From Polytrichum commune (Eukaryota > Streptophyta > Polytrichopsida > Polytrichales > Polytrichaceae), in the NCBI GenBank assembly GCA_950295325.1, contig OX485803.1, positions 47,257,554-47,321,553 of the forward strand: a stretch of DNA of 64,000 nt. Reading direction: 5' to 3'. The notes below the pieces were generated by a model, which saw nothing but the letters and a program-made list of their open reading frames with translations, made no database searches and was not told where the DNA came from. Shown piece after piece: positions 12,011-24,689 of the stretch. Both the position numbers and the translations under genes were made by a program. The stretch's first letter is position 1, and each line of letters opens with the position of its first letter.

Positions 12011-12373
12011 GGGCCGATTCACATGAGCTTCTAAGTCCCACTCATGTTAGCAAGTGTCAACATGGAGGCAAAGTCCCAACTTTTGAGCCTCAAGAAACTA
12101 TTAAAATATGGTTCATTATCATTAAAGTCATACCTCGATTGTTTTATGCAAAAAATATTGAGGGACTTGTGTTGAGAGTTGGTCCTAGCTTTTTGCTCAA
12201 CACAAGTCTCAAACCTCACCTTCAAAACGTGTTGTCATGCGGGCATCCATGTCATACTTGGGACTTAGGACTTGCGATCCCGTGTGAAGTGGTAAGTCTT
12301 AACTTCCATGCTCTCAACGGCTATGATTGCATGGATCAACCTCAAGTGACTTGGGACCCGTGTGAACCAACCC
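12011..12373. mobile_element. Harbinger-type MITE, diverged GGGCC family member
   Basis: A 363 bp element flanked by TAA at 12008-12010 and 12374-12376. Its ends read GGGCCGATTCACA and, on the other strand, GGGTTGGTTCACAC. It is related to the GGGCCACTTCACAC elements but more diverged, with a different interior. The 132-codon frame across it has no recognisable product and is treated as chance. Confidence 0.65.
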
Positions 12374-12739
12374 TAAGGCTACAACTTCATTGTGTCTAGA
12401 TGCATCATTCATTGGAAAGGGTGAAATTGCTGTATAATTTACATGGTTTTAAAGTTTTATTTTTAGACAAATTAATTCCAAAAGTGAAGTTCAAGTAATG
12501 GACCTCGAATCACATTAGTGGTGGCTAATGAATAGGCCTTTTTAAGAATCCCTTCATCCATAACGGATTTGTCCACATTGACACCTCCTAGTTTCAATTG
12601 ATAACTAAACTAGATGTGATGCTCCAGCTCATGACCTTAAGGTAGGCATATCCAAAACCAACACATATCTCATAACCAATACTTTGCAACAATATCATGC
12701 ATCTTGTGCTCCCGAATGTACGATTTTGGTATATGGTGT

Positions 12740-13440
12740 TGGTTTTTGAGTGTATGTGTGATATACCTAGATTAAAAGATTTATTGTCAAATTATGCAAG
12801 AAAGAAAGACTAATCATATTTTGATGTACTTAGCACGTGAGCATATGGTGTTTGGAGTCAAATAACCTCAACCCAAGAGAGAATGGTGCACAAGGGGCAG
12901 ACCCATGAAGGAAGTGTGCACGGAAGTTAGACAACTCCCGATCGAAGATTCGTGTGTTGGAGTTTGACAACCCCAACTGGGAGTTAGACACCTCCCTCTG
13001 GAAGATCTTTGTGTTGGAGAACAACTATAATTAGAAGATATGAATTGGAGTCAGACTACTCCCAACATATGCTATTCATTGGAGCTAGACAACTCTCAAT
13101 AAATAAATATAGTTGGAATTAGATAGTTCCAACTAGAGGATTATGATTGAGCCAAGAGATAAGAGAGGATCATACGGTGAAATGATCTATATTATATACA
13201 AATTAAGAAGTTTGAGTCTAAATGTAGTAAGATGTGAGACTTCTAAAAGTATCTCTTAGATAATATGCATAAAGATGGATACGACAGTAGGTGCCTTTGG
13301 GTGTAAGAGAGAGCTCGGGGGAGAAGATATAATCATCATTTGTCTTTCTCCTGTGGTCAAGTGGTTTAAGCTCATAGTAATCACAATATTGTGTTTAAGT
13401 TGTAAACTTTTGTAGTGTACAAAATTTGAACGTTCTCAAC
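12740..13440 (+). repeat. Possible decayed solo LTR
   Basis: The segment starts TGTGATATAC and ends TTCTCAACA followed by TTGGTGTC, which loosely resembles a Met-tRNA primer-binding start. Inside, the phrase TTGGAGTTAGACAACTCCC recurs in diverged form about five times between 12900 and 13130. No second LTR or pol remnant was seen, so this is tentative. Confidence 0.2.
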
Positions 13441-16291
13441 ATTGGTGTCTCATGTGCATTTGTGATTGTATTCCTTTGTGTAAATGAGGAAAGTGATAGT
13501 ACATGCCTTAGCCATAACATACCTATCGTTAGAAGCAATAAAATTACTGAAAACCCTTAAAAAGACCTATGACCTTGTTAGGGATATTGAGGAACATGGC
13601 TTGGCTTGTGATCTTGGGGAGTTCACTAGACATGTATATATGTATACACGTGCGTGACAAGGGTATTTATTCAAGGGGTATTTAATTATCCATCCTTAAT
13701 TTTTTGTACCATATTATTATATAATTTGCTAATTTTTTGTTTTTTAAATGACCCTATAATTACTTTTAAATTTAATGAAGCTCTAATTTTAAGCTAGGTA
13801 TGTTCATTATAATTATTTGATTTTGCTCCAAAGGGTTTAAGAGCATTCAAAGTACTAAGTCACCAAAATCCAAGGCACAACAAGGTTTTACATTAAGAGT
13901 GTTCATAAACAGTTTCAAAAAACAAAATCAGCCCATGTTCCTCAATCAAGTTACACGCACAATTAAACACAACGGTATTGAGTGTCAAAAAAAAAAATTA
14001 AAACACCAACAACAAAGCAAACAAAAATAGGGTCCATGCAATAATGTAGAAGGGTATAGAGTTAATACTGCAAACCCCACCTCTCAGAACGGTGAAAAAT
14101 AACTCTCAAAACCTAATCCTCCAGCAACGTTCTCCCCCAATTTTTCCTAAACCCTAATCCGTCATCCGCCCTCATCAATCTTTCATCCCATTTTTTCAAC
14201 TGAATTGACGTAGTTTTTCATCCAAAATCTTCCCGCCTCTGAACACAAAGGACACCCTATTTAAAACAAAACCTAGGATCCTTAAATCCTACGGTATATT
14301 TTTACAAATATTTTTAAAGTATGCGTTATTTGTATCAAGCCTATATTATTTATAATACAAATTTTATCATACATACTCACCTATATTACTTCTAAGAAAA
14401 TTCTAAGTTTTTCCTTTTGTGAATATAAATTACCCTATATTTTTCCGCACGTTGTTTTCTAATATTATCGTAGTGAACTCCCCGAGCTTGTGATTTCATA
14501 CCTGCGCTCCCTAATTTGGACAACAATGAATTGTTTACACCAGTTTATATTTCTCTTTGAGAAAAAAACGTCTCTAGTGTTTTCCTTGGTTATGAATGCC
14601 AATTCCATCTCATTTTCACCCCTAAATATTCGGGCCACTTTTCGAGTTCATAGGTTGCTTGAAAACTTTGACTTCTCGGCTTGAAAATACATCTCACCTT
14701 TCTACAAAGTTGCGGAAGATTATTTTAAGGTCAGATCCGTATGGTTAGGTTATAGTGTTCAAAATCTTCATGAGCTGCATAATCATAATTTAAGAAGATT
14801 GACTTGAAGGGTTCACAAGATAATGACATAACCTAATCAAGGGTTCAAATTTGTCAAAGTAGACACAAAAACTAGCTGCTTTCAACCTATGACAACGTTG
14901 CAAACAAGAAGCAGTATATATTAATAGGTGGGGGCTATAACGATACTTTTTATCAATGCAAGAAAGGAAAAAACTCACGCACAAAGGTAATTATGAACGA
15001 CAATTAAGCATTAAAATGTCTCATGCTTGTCTTGAATAAATACACACCGGTACACATGGCTTTGTCGAAAGAAGAACTTGATATTCATTTTATGAATGTT
15101 GTGGTCCACATCAATCTTATTAAAGTGCAGGTGCTTGGAATCAGGTTCAATGCTCCATTGTAAATTACTAACTATGATATTCTTATCTTGGACAGAGAGT
15201 GAGGAATAATAAGCCGTGTGTGTGTGTGTGTTTTCATAACACAGTTGAGCTAGAGTCACCATGTTCAATAGCATTGATAGATGACAATTGTCAATATCAA
15301 ACTGAATATGAGAACCGGCTCTTGGTTTGTATCTGAGGTGATGAATTACTGTATGTATGGCAAGTTTGAGAATAATAATAAGTAAGCCATCCTCGGCAAG
15401 GATAGGTATTATCCAAGAAAATATTAGTGTAAAGTTTTGAGAGTTCCAGTAAAGTGTTATGTCCTCTGATTAGCCAAGCCTGCTAAAATCCAGAGTGAAG
15501 AATAATAAGTTGGTTTTCTTATACAGTTATATACATTCGTCCCGGGCTAGGTCACATCTTCATTCGAAGTTATGCAATGCTATAACCATTTAATGAGAAT
15601 GCAACCTTTTACCAAGTAATGTCATTTATGCTCTATAATGTTCAAACAACCCATCGAACTTTTGTTCGTAAAAATGAAACTCTTGAATAAGACGTTATTG
15701 CAAACCGTGCAACTCCGAATAGTAACATGCACTAATTGGGATAACCGGTCTAGTTAGTAGTTGTTTTTCAGTTCCCAACCAAACCCTAAAATAAGCTGGA
15801 AATCATCGGTTATATAGGAGTCCAGGACACCAGTCAAATGATGGATAGATGGGGTACCATGGATTATGCCATTAGAGGTAGGAGCATTGTGTGGATAGTA
15901 TTAAGGCAAACTTTATGATAGGAAGCGAAAAAGCGATGCCGTTTGCTTTCTCCTGCTAAGAAGTTACGTGATGAACGGATAGGATGAGTCGACTCTACTA
16001 TTGAAATGGGTGATGGATGGTGAACCTCCACTGCCTTATTATTATAATAATAAGTGAGTTATTTAGTAGGTGTTCATCATGCAATTACAGGCCCCTTTTG
16101 GGTTTGGAGGAAAAGGCTGGCCTCCTTTCCAGTGTCCACTTGGTCTCCTCTCATTCCCTCCTACTTTTGGCCCTCACTAATAACTTACAGCACAACATTC
16201 AATTTAGCCCATTGGACCAGAATCTGCCAAGTGGCATTGTTAGGGATCAGCCATAATGTTTCACAACACTGATCTATCATAGCTTAAGTTA
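13441..16291. other. Gene-poor stretch with (TG)n
   Basis: A (GT)8 microsatellite lies at 15216-15231. AAACCCTAA-type motifs near 14150 recall plant 5' leaders, but no gene follows that I can support. The rest is unassigned. Confidence 0.45.
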
Positions 16292-16294
16292 TTA

Positions 16295-16874
16295 GGGCCA
16301 CTTCACACATGAGCCAAGGGCCGTGACCTTGTAATGGTGAGGACCCTTGACTCTCATCCAAAGGCCGTACCATGGGGGTTGGGAAAGCCGTGTTATGTAG
16401 TCACGGGCCCTCAAGCATAGTGTGAAGTGTGGATGGACCATGTTGCGAGACCATTGCATATTTTGTTGGCGGAAAAAGAGGGGAGGATTTGGTTTAATAT
16501 AATATGTTTCAAACTCGTTCAATTTAAGAGAATTACTTGGTGGTGTTTGTATGTCTTGGAATCTGCCCTCCAATTTGTCCTGAAATTTGTCTTGTTGGAT
16601 TTAAAAAAAAAGGAAAGTCATGGTCTCCCGGAATGTTTGTCAGGCCCACTTCTTGGATGTGGGCTTGACGAAAATTCCGGGAGACCATGAAACCTTATCC
16701 ATAGTCTGCCATGTAGAACTCCATGTAGACTTTTCATCCATGAAGTCTTCTTTGGGCCTTTAGGCCTTCACCTTCGTGTGTGAAGTGATCTTGGACGGTC
16801 TCTGCCCTTGCGACCAATGAGAGCTCTTAGATTGCAATGGTCACGGGCCTTCAGTCTTGTGTGTGAAGTGGCCC
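16295..16874. mobile_element. Harbinger-type MITE, GGGCCAC family (copy 2)
   Basis: A 580 bp element with TTA on the left (16292-16294) and TGA, a one-base variant, on the right (16875-16877). Its ends are GGGCCACTTCACACATGAG and GTGTGTGAAGTGGCCC. The core GTGTGAAG recurs several times inside. A central palindrome runs 16619-16689. It is the uninterrupted counterpart of the element at 18482-19442. Confidence 0.85.
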
Positions 16875-16882
16875 TGACATCC

Positions 16883-17353
16883 AGTGTCCGGGGAGAGTTT
16901 TGGGCATAACCGGTTGAGATCCTAGTGTTTCCAAGACCCACCGGTTATGTGTTCACATATTTTGGGGTTTTTCTTTATCAAATTGACGAATATTTTGTAA
17001 TTTCTCATAGTGGAGCAGTAATTTTCTTGAAGTCTTGAACTTCAACTGCTTACTTCTTGAACTTCAACCGGGTCATATGTTAACTAGCAGTCCGTTCTCC
17101 CCATTCATAAGCTTATTCTGAGGCCATGAATGGGGAGAACCAACTGCTAGTTACAGATGAACCGGTTGAATTTGAGAAATGACCGGTTGAAGTTCAAAGC
17201 TTCAGGATAATTACCGATGGTTTTAGAAGAATCTATAGAATATACCTCAAATTAATAAAGAGAGACCGAAAGATCACAACACTAGGGTTAGCGGTTGGAC
17301 TTGGAAACACTAGGATTTTGACCGATTATGCCCAAGAATCTCCCCCTGGACAC
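16883..17353. repeat. Head-to-head pair of the ~220 bp 9 bp-TSD element
   Basis: Two ~220 bp units face each other around AAGCTTATTCTGAGGCC (near 17109-17125). The left unit starts CAGTGTCCGGGGAG, the right unit ends CTGGACACTG, and the inner ends carry TTCTCCCCATTCAT and its complement. The arms share AACCGGTT, GTTACAGATGAACC, ATACCTCA and CACTAGGATTTTGACC with the single copies elsewhere. No clean outer duplication was found, so the pair may be two insertions or one dimeric element. Confidence 0.75.
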
Positions 17354-17504
17354 TGCTATGAGGAATTTGATACCTCCTTCACACTTATGAAGGTCCAAAA
17401 GAGTGCTCCAAATGTTTAATCTTCACGGAGCTTCAAACATGGCTCTATCATTGGCTTTTTCATGTCTTTCAAAGCAAGACTGCATTTTATGTCACGTCTC
17501 CATC

Positions 17505-17775
17505 ACTACACCGTTTATGGGGTCTAGAGTCACATGTGCAATAGAGTCACTTATTACCCTATTTTGAAGTGTATGCTAGGTTATATTAATGATCAACAAT
17601 TTCATCAATAGTGCCACCTCATGATATTTGGTGTTCAAATGCGCTTACTAATATCTTGACATGAGTACGTTCAATAATGTTCTGAGGTGTATGCATGTGT
17701 TACATAATGGTCTATAAAGTTGACTAAAGTGTACACAAATGACACTTGACATTAGTATGTTGGAGAATATCTTCC
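17505..17775 (+). repeat. Dispersed repeat, partner of 55160-55510
   Basis: Blocks such as ACCCTATTTTGA, CACCTCATGA, ATGCGCTTACTAATATCTT, CAATAATGTTCTGAGGTGTATGCATG and ATGGTCTA occur in reverse complement and in the same order at 55160-55510. Ends and class are unknown. Confidence 0.6.
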
Positions 17776-18478
17776 CTTTGTCGATTAAGAATTAAAAAAT
17801 CATCTCAAGTATCCCAATGTGCTATACTAAATATCATAATAAACACAATCTTTCACTTTAAAAAGTTACTTATGTTGACGAATAGTATCAAACTGGCCAT
17901 TTGCGGACATGACACTTTGAGACCTATGGGCATCTAGTTTAGGTACTTTGCAGATCCTGTACGTGACACTAGATACCATAAAAGGTGTAATTCATTGCCT
18001 TCGGAGTTTTGACAATCCTAGGACTTTATTTTTCTAATTTTGTTCCCCATAGTTTGAGAAAAGGCACCTCCATCGGTAATGGGGGCATATAGCCTTATAT
18101 GTGCATATGAAAGATAAATTTCTCAGTAGTTATGTCATAGATGCCCAATTTCAAGAGTCTTTTGGCTCACCATATTGGTAAAGTGGGAGAGAATCTTTAT
18201 GACATAATCAATGTACAATGACATTCGCCAAATACATACAAGGGCTTACATGTAGGATGTACCATTCAACCTTGCCTTAAGATGTCTTAAACATCAACAT
18301 TGGTAGAGGTTCATTTGTTGCTCCATGAGTGGAGACGTCCTTAGAGCGTTCCCACTTGATGCTTTGGATTGGGAACAACATGGGGAGGGGGGGGGGGGGG
18401 GGTGTCATAGTGGCCTTTTGGGAGGTCGGTGAAGAGGCCCTACCAGCCAAGGCACAAACACCTCACTAGCTTAGCTCC
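17776..18478. other. Unassigned stretch with a G16 run
   Basis: No gene recognised. A 16 G homopolymer lies at 18387-18402. Confidence 0.5.
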
Positions 18479-18481
18479 TTA

Positions 18482-19442
18482 GGGCCACTTCACACATGAG
18501 CCAAGAGCCGTGACCTTGTAATGGTGAGGACCCTTGACTCTCATCCAAAGGCCGTACCATGGGGGTTGGGACTCGGGGGGGGGGGGGGGGCAGTGTGTTA
18601 AAAAGTTAAGGATGTAGGTGCGAACAACCACTATTTTATAAGGGGGTATTACTTTCAATTCTTTTTTTTTCACATGCTATCATTATAAAATTTTCTACTT
18701 TGGGTTAATAGAAAAATGGCTTGCATTACTTATAATTCCAAATTACTTATTATTTGATACCCTATAGTACTTTAAAGATGTCCAGTGCCATTTTTGATAC
18801 CTTATATTACTCTTGAGTCCATTTATAATTTTTTGTCCCCATGTTTTTAAAATACCCTATCATTTGTTCGCTTGTATATTGCTACTCCAACCAATGACTT
18901 ACCCCCCCCCCCCCGCCCGATGGTTGGGAAAGTCGTTTTATGTAGTCACGGGCCCTCAAGCACAATGTGAAGTGAGAATGGACCATGTTGCGGGACCATT
19001 GCATATTTTGTTGACGGAATAAGAGGGAGGATTTGGTTGAATTTAATATGTCTCAAACTCTATCAATTTGGGAGAATTGCTTGGTGGTGTTTGTTTTTCC
19101 TGGAATCTATCCTGGGAAGTGTTTTGGAATCTACCTTGCAATCTCTCTTGAAATCTGTCATGCTGGAAAAAAATATTAAAAAAATTCATGGTCTCCCGTA
19201 ATTTGTGTCAAATCCACCTCTTGGAGGTGGGCCTGACGAAAATTCCGGGAGACCATGAAACCTTATTCATAGTCAATCATTTAGGACTCCATATGGACTT
19301 TTCATCCTTGAAGTCTTCTTTGGGCCTTTAGACCTTCACCTTCGTATGTGAAGTGAACTTGGACAGTCTCCGCCCTTTCGACCAATGAGAGCTCTTAGAT
19401 CGCAATGGTCACGGGCCTTCAGTCTTGGGTGTGAAGTGGCCC
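18482..19442. mobile_element. Harbinger-type MITE, GGGCCAC family (copy 3), interrupted
   Basis: Flanked by TTA at 18479-18481 and 19443-19445. Its ends match copy 2 closely. It is 961 bp long because another element is inserted at 18572-18921; without it, the length is near 600 bp, like copy 2. The central palindrome is at 19187-19257. Confidence 0.88.
18572..18921. mobile_element. Nested 350 bp element with G-homopolymer termini and 8 bp TSD
   Basis: Relative to the uninterrupted sister copy at 16295, this block is extra and is bounded by GGTTGGGA at 18564-18571 and 18922-18929. Its left end reads CTCG followed by 15 more G. The reverse complement of its right end reads ATCGGGC followed by 13 G. 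An 8 bp duplication would fit a hAT-type non-autonomous element. The interior is AT-rich and non-coding. Confidence 0.7.
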
Positions 19443-19601
19443 TTAGCTTTGCAATAAACACGGTTTTTGATGATTTGCCCTTTTTCCGAATCCCACGTGA
19501 CCCCTACCTTGGCGCTCTTGCCCTTGGTCGCACCCACTCCACCTCTATTTGCAAACGAAATATTCATGGACTAACAACATGTATAGTAGTGGTGGAGCTA
19601 G

Positions 19602-19934
19602 GTGGTTAGGGCTCATGGCCCCCAATGAGGAGGTTGTGGGTTCTATTCCCCATGCTGGCGTGGTGCCCACCATCTTAGTCCACCCAACTATGATGGGGGG
19701 TCCTTGGACCTTGTTGTATGGGTACCTCAAAGCCCTTTGGGGGGATTCCATGTCCGGTATCCTCAAGGCACTAGTGGCTAGCTAGGAACTAGTATAGTGT
19801 GTCACTATAGTGCCCACCCCGAGAGGGGTTAGTAGTCCTGCACCACTGGTATTATGCCCTGAGGGTATAATTTCAAGGGTGGGTCGAACGGGCATTCCAA
19901 TCACGCTGATCACATGGTCAACGTTTCTTCTCTC
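19602..19934 (+). mobile_element. tRNA-derived SINE
   Basis: AGCTAGGTGGTTAGGGC (19596-19612) resembles a tRNA A-box and D-arm, and GGTTCTATTCC (19639-19649) differs from the B-box consensus by one base. The 12 bp direct repeat TGGTGGAGCTAG at 19590-19601 and 19935-19946 brackets the unit and is the best candidate target duplication, although it overlaps the A-box. There is no poly(A); the 3' end is pyrimidine-rich (TTCTTCTCTC). Confidence 0.6.
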
Positions 19935-20239
19935 TGGTGGAGCTAGAAAAATTCATTGATCACTACACAAAAAAGATTTTCGTCGCCAATGGAGGAGAGA
20001 AAACTTGCATGTGCCAATAGGCCTCCGGGTAGGCGAAGTAGCTAGCCAATGGGGCGAGATTATTGTGGCCACAGTCATCACTTAAGCCAAACTCTCTTAC
20101 GAGTCACCGATGTTGTAGCCAATGGGAACACTTTTACAAGGTTTGTGGTTGCCATACGTCCACAATGTGATGATAAAGTGACGTGGATCAATGAGAGCCT
20201 CTTTGTATTTTTGTTGGTTTCTTGCATTCTAGGAAATTG

Positions 20240-20480
20240 ATGTAAGTGGGCCAAGTTGAGTTACTTATCGTCATCATACACCTATATTTAAGTTGTGTAT
20301 GGTGAGGTGTGGATCTAATGACAAACATGAAGAAGACAGGTGTTAAAAAGAGATCAAACTACGTGGCCATATTTTGTTAGTATTCTATGCTCAATAATCA
20401 ACATAATTCATAACACTATCAAGTATTTGAGACAATGTTCACCCAAAAGGGATGCACTCCAAATGAACATTGTAACATAT
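20240..20480 (+). repeat. Copy of the ~370 bp dispersed repeat (partial)
   Basis: ACACCTATATTTAAGT, GGTGTGGAT, AACATGAAGA and CTCAATAATCAACATAAT match, in order, the plus-strand copy at 54030-54440. Decayed and without a clear end. Confidence 0.45.
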
Positions 20481-20687
20481 TAGTAAGTCCACTCCTTTTG
20501 GCATGTGTATTAAGTTGAATCTCCTATAAGTCTTTATAAATGTGACCTACTACTGGTCACCACTAGCCCCTTTGCTAGTGTCAACCCGCAATCGTGGATT
20601 TCCACCCAAAATCATGAGAGTGATTTGTGGCTTATATTCATGTCATGGTGACTTATTGGATTTACCAATTAGGGAGCTATGCTCGCC

Positions 20688-20907
20688 AATGAATGGGGAG
20701 AATCGGCTACTAGTTGCAAATGAACTGGTTGGGTTTGAGAAATAACCGGTTTAAGTTCAACACTCTAGGAAAGTAACCAATCAATGTAGAGGAATATACA
20801 TGGAATATACCTCAACTTATTTAAAAAAGATCTCAACATGTAACTAGTTGGACTTGGAAACAATAGGATTTTGACCCGATTATGCTAAAAAGTCTCCCCA
20901 GACGTTG
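20688..20907. mobile_element. ~220 bp element with 9 bp TSD (copy B)
   Basis: Starts (C)AATGAATGGGGAGAA and ends TCTCCCCAGACGTTG. It is flanked by ATGCTCGCC (20679-20687) and ATGCTCACA (20908-20916), a 9 bp duplication with two substitutions. Non-coding. Confidence 0.78.
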
Positions 20908-21739
20908 ATGCTCACAAATGAATGAGACTAACCTACCTTATTTATGAGGGACTTATAACATACTAAATGTCAACAAAGATGGCTTACTAGTAGCATTATC
21001 ACCACATGTGGAAGTTCACTTACCTTCACTGAAGTATACTAACGTTTCGTTCCCAATTGACCATGTTTGACACCATCTTCATTTTCACGTTACAAATCCT
21101 CATATATACCCAAGTGAACAATTGGTCAATGTTAAAGGAATCCTAAGTTGGGGAACCAACATATGATCTTCCAAGAAGAAGAAAAAAGTTCACTTCAACA
21201 ATAAACAAGATGTTTATATGAGCTCCATAACTTGTGAGGAAAATGGCTTTGGTATCATTTAAATCCCATTTTTCTTAAATTCCATTTGGAGGTGTTAGCC
21301 CCAACATTAGATGGTAGAACGCTTGTGAGTTTCCCCTCAAAGAACTATTAAAAGTTTTCTTTCTTTACTCTATCTCTCAAGTTTTTGGGCACGCTAAACC
21401 TATCCTTGAATGGATACAATACTCTCATAAGTATGTTTTTTCAACAATAGAGTTATGCATAAATTCTTGGGATCAAAATCCCCTTGGGTTGGCTAAAACG
21501 TGAGTTTGAGAGTGTCACCATAAAGTCACATTGCATGTGAAATGATTGTGGTAGATGTAAAGGGTTCATTTGAGGAACTGTATGTTACATATTCTCATGA
21601 CTTGATTGGAAGATGTCACAAGTCATTGGTGTACATCAAACAAATCGTCTAAATAATGGCTACCTAGTAAATAGTATAGTATATAATTGATTGCAAGGGT
21701 GATGTAGGATAGGATAGGATAGGATATATAGGACAAGGG

Positions 21740-22000
21740 TGAAAGGTAAGTTGAGTGGACCTAATTTGGTTACTTATCTTCATCGGACACCTACATTCTA
21801 GTGGTGGGTGTTTGCATGGACTAGTATGAGTTCAAGATTTGCTGACCATTTTAGGCTCAATAGTCAACATAATTAGGGGTGGGGGAGACCTTATGTGGTC
21901 TTTTTTATGGCTCAATGTTAGTAGATTTTGATACTTCAATTTTTTTTGAGATAAGCTCCAAATTTTTATGTGATTAATGATAGCTTCTCATGATACATCC
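21740..22000 (+). repeat. Copy of the ~370 bp dispersed repeat (partial)
   Basis: GTTACTTATCTTCATCGGACACCTAC, TAGGCTCAATAGTCAACATAAT and GATAAGCTCCAAATTTTTATG run parallel to 54050-54320. The position that holds a G-run at 54218-54233 reads GGGGTGGGGGAG here. Confidence 0.5.
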
Positions 22001-23613
22001 GTGGACATGCACACTTCAACCTCGCAAGTCCAAGTAGTATAAGGTAACAAACAACAAAAAGTAACCACATAAGGCCCATTTGCCTTCACTATGCATGGAT
22101 GATGTGAAAATACTGGTAGTGCCAATCAATTGTATCCCATTCTAAAACTCACATGTACAAAGTCATGCAACAAAAAAGCACTGAAATATGAAATGAGCAC
22201 CTTCAATTCCAATATACTCTAGAATAGACTCACCCCCAAAATGGGACAATAGCCTACATGTGAAGAGGCTCTTCATTCGTGCTCGCTCTCTTACATGAGA
22301 CTGTTCATAGCTATTCATCTATCACATGACATGTTACTCAACAACTATAACAATGTTCTCTCCACCAAGAGGAATTATTCTTGTGTGACACTCGAACATT
22401 GATTAGCTTCAATGTGAATCTCAAACGAGGGAAGAAGTTTGCAGGGGTTTGTAGACAATCAATGGTGTACTTGCTTTTGAGGGGATGCACTAGGGTGGCG
22501 AGTGGAAAGTGTTGGTGGCTAAGGTATACTAAGAAAGAGAACAAAGACCCTTTGTTGAATAATATCTATCTAGATATCTATGTGACAACAAATACATATG
22601 TGAGACAAACCCTTGCCCGTCCAGCCAACAATGACACTGAAATGTGAGGGCCTATAGGTACACAACTATGTTCACTTAGGTCGTCTTCACGAATAGGTTG
22701 CCTCTTTACCCATGCAAATTATCTTGGGATCAAAACCAGGTCACCAAGCCTCAAAACTTTGTTCACTCATCCGTATAGCAGCCACAGTAGAAATCTAGTT
22801 TCTGTATTTTGTTACTTTTGTTTCAAGTATTCAATGTAGTGTGGAGTGGATTGTCGATATATTAGTGTAGGACTCCCGATTGTACAATTACGTTATATCC
22901 TAGAAGCTCTACTACCCCTTCGATCGAACAATTCTGTTCCAACCCAACTCTAGCGTGGAGGCTATTCAGAAGCCTTGCCGGAAATGCTGTATTCTTGAAA
23001 CTTGAATTCACCTCATAACAATGTTCTATGACCTTGCTAGCTACATCGTGTTGCTGCATGTACAAGAGGCGACAGAGTACTTGGGAAGGTTTTGTACATC
23101 AATAACTGTGGAGGAACAGATGTCATGGTACACCGGCTACCAACAAGCTTTGAATGCCGCCTGCAGCATGCCAACTTAGTTTGGCAGGGGATGCAATGCA
23201 AGCAAGCTAGCTAAGCGAATGCGAGCATGATCTGAGGGATGTGTGGATAGCAAGTGGGTCAGGAGTCGTCTTCTTCGTTCTGAGTTGGTGACCAATTCAA
23301 TGATCAAGTTTTCTTGGAAACCAGTACAAAACAGTTGCTGCCCTTTGAATGCTTACACCAATCAAGGATACCTAGCCTAGCTACAATCCCAACTTGCGTG
23401 CAAAGAGTTGGGCACCTCAAGAACGCACAGAACATTCTTCAGCCTCCATGGACTGGAATCTGGTGGCAACGTTCTCGCACATTAAGCTCGGGATCTGAGC
23501 ATTCGATTTCTTTCATTCTAAATCAGAGCATGTAGTGTCTCTTGAGACTGGCAGTGACCAGCTCGGGAATCGCTCGAGGAGAGGCGCCCATAACCGATAA
23601 CTTATGAGATTTT
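22001..23613. other. Unassigned stretch
   Basis: Only short ORFs without family resemblance. No gene, RNA or complete element is supported. Confidence 0.45.
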
Positions 23614-24312
23614 GCGCCGGGTTTAGAGAAGTAGAAGGCGGTGCAAATTTTCCCCGTGTTGGACAGTAATTTTATTCCTTAAATTGAAATTACTGTGAAT
23701 TTTCAAAGTCAAAAGTTGGCCCAAACACAATACCAATCATGTCTAGAGTCTACCATAACCGCTCATTTTAAGCGCTCATTCCTCACGTTAGCACTCAAAA
23801 CCAGGACATGTATCATGACACTATTGGGTTCGGCTTGATTGAAATTAAGTCCCAACCTTATTGAAATTCCAGTACCCTATAGATTGCCAATGGGGTCGTC
23901 ATCACGAATAGGCACCTCTATTATAGTTTTGTATGTCAACTTGCTTGTCTAGCCATATTAAATCTATAGTACATGCGCCTATTCCCAATTAGGACCCCAT
24001 CGACAATCTATAAGGTACCGTAATTTCAATCATCATGGGACTCAATTTTGATTAGGCCAAAACCAATAGTGCGATGATGCATGTCCTGGATTTGAGTGCT
24101 CCAATGAGGAGGAGTGAGCGGTTTGAACAACGGTCATGGTAGACTCTAGACATTGGTATCATGTTCGGACCAACTTTTGGCTTTGAAAATTCATAATAAT
24201 TTCAATGTAAGAAAAAAAATTGCCGGAAAAATTGCAAACCTCCTTATTTTTGGCTTCCTACATGGAATTTTTTTGCACCGCCTTATACTTCTCCAGACCT
24301 GCCGCTCGAAGT
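23614..24312. repeat. Long inverted repeat (foldback element), arms ~310-345 bp
   Basis: The left arm (about 23614-23928) and right arm (about 23966-24312) are imperfect reverse complements separated by ~37 bp. Paired blocks from outside in include GAGAAGTA.AAGGCGGTGCAA, GAATTTTCAAAG.CAAAAGTTGG, TCTAGAGTCTACCAT.ACC, CCAGGACATG.ATCAT and ATAGATTG.C.ATGGGGTC. The two arms differ by many substitutions and a few short indels. No protein is encoded and no target duplication was found. Confidence 0.85.
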
Positions 24313-24689
24313 TGAGATGTAGAACTCAGAAGAGGGCAAAATAAAGATTTTTAAATTATCTTTAAACAATCACATGGGTACTTCCAATCATATTAACTAA
24401 TGAACTTAGAATGGCATCTAGATTTTGAGCACTTTGTCCGATCTCATTGTAACATATGTCTCTTTAGTGTCTTTTTTAGTGTCCATATACGATTCAAATA
24501 TAGGTGTTTGCTTAAAAAGAGGGACCACATAAGCTCAACAAGTATCTTAGTGGGTTCTTGATAATTCTTCTTCAAACCTACAATTGGGTGGGATCAACAT
24601 CCTCAAGATCACTTGCATTTTGTGTGGATGATTTTGGTAGAATATTGTGTTTTTGCTAGGTTTCTTTCAATTACAAAAAATTTCATAGA

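Noticed and set aside
12001-12399. 132-codon plus-strand frame
   Set aside because: It spans a TTA/TAA-flanked MITE including its ends and has no recognisable motif.
14100-14684. Leader-like CCTAAACCCTAATCC followed by a 64-codon frame
   Set aside because: The motif is suggestive of a plant 5' UTR but no coding exon of substance follows on either strand.
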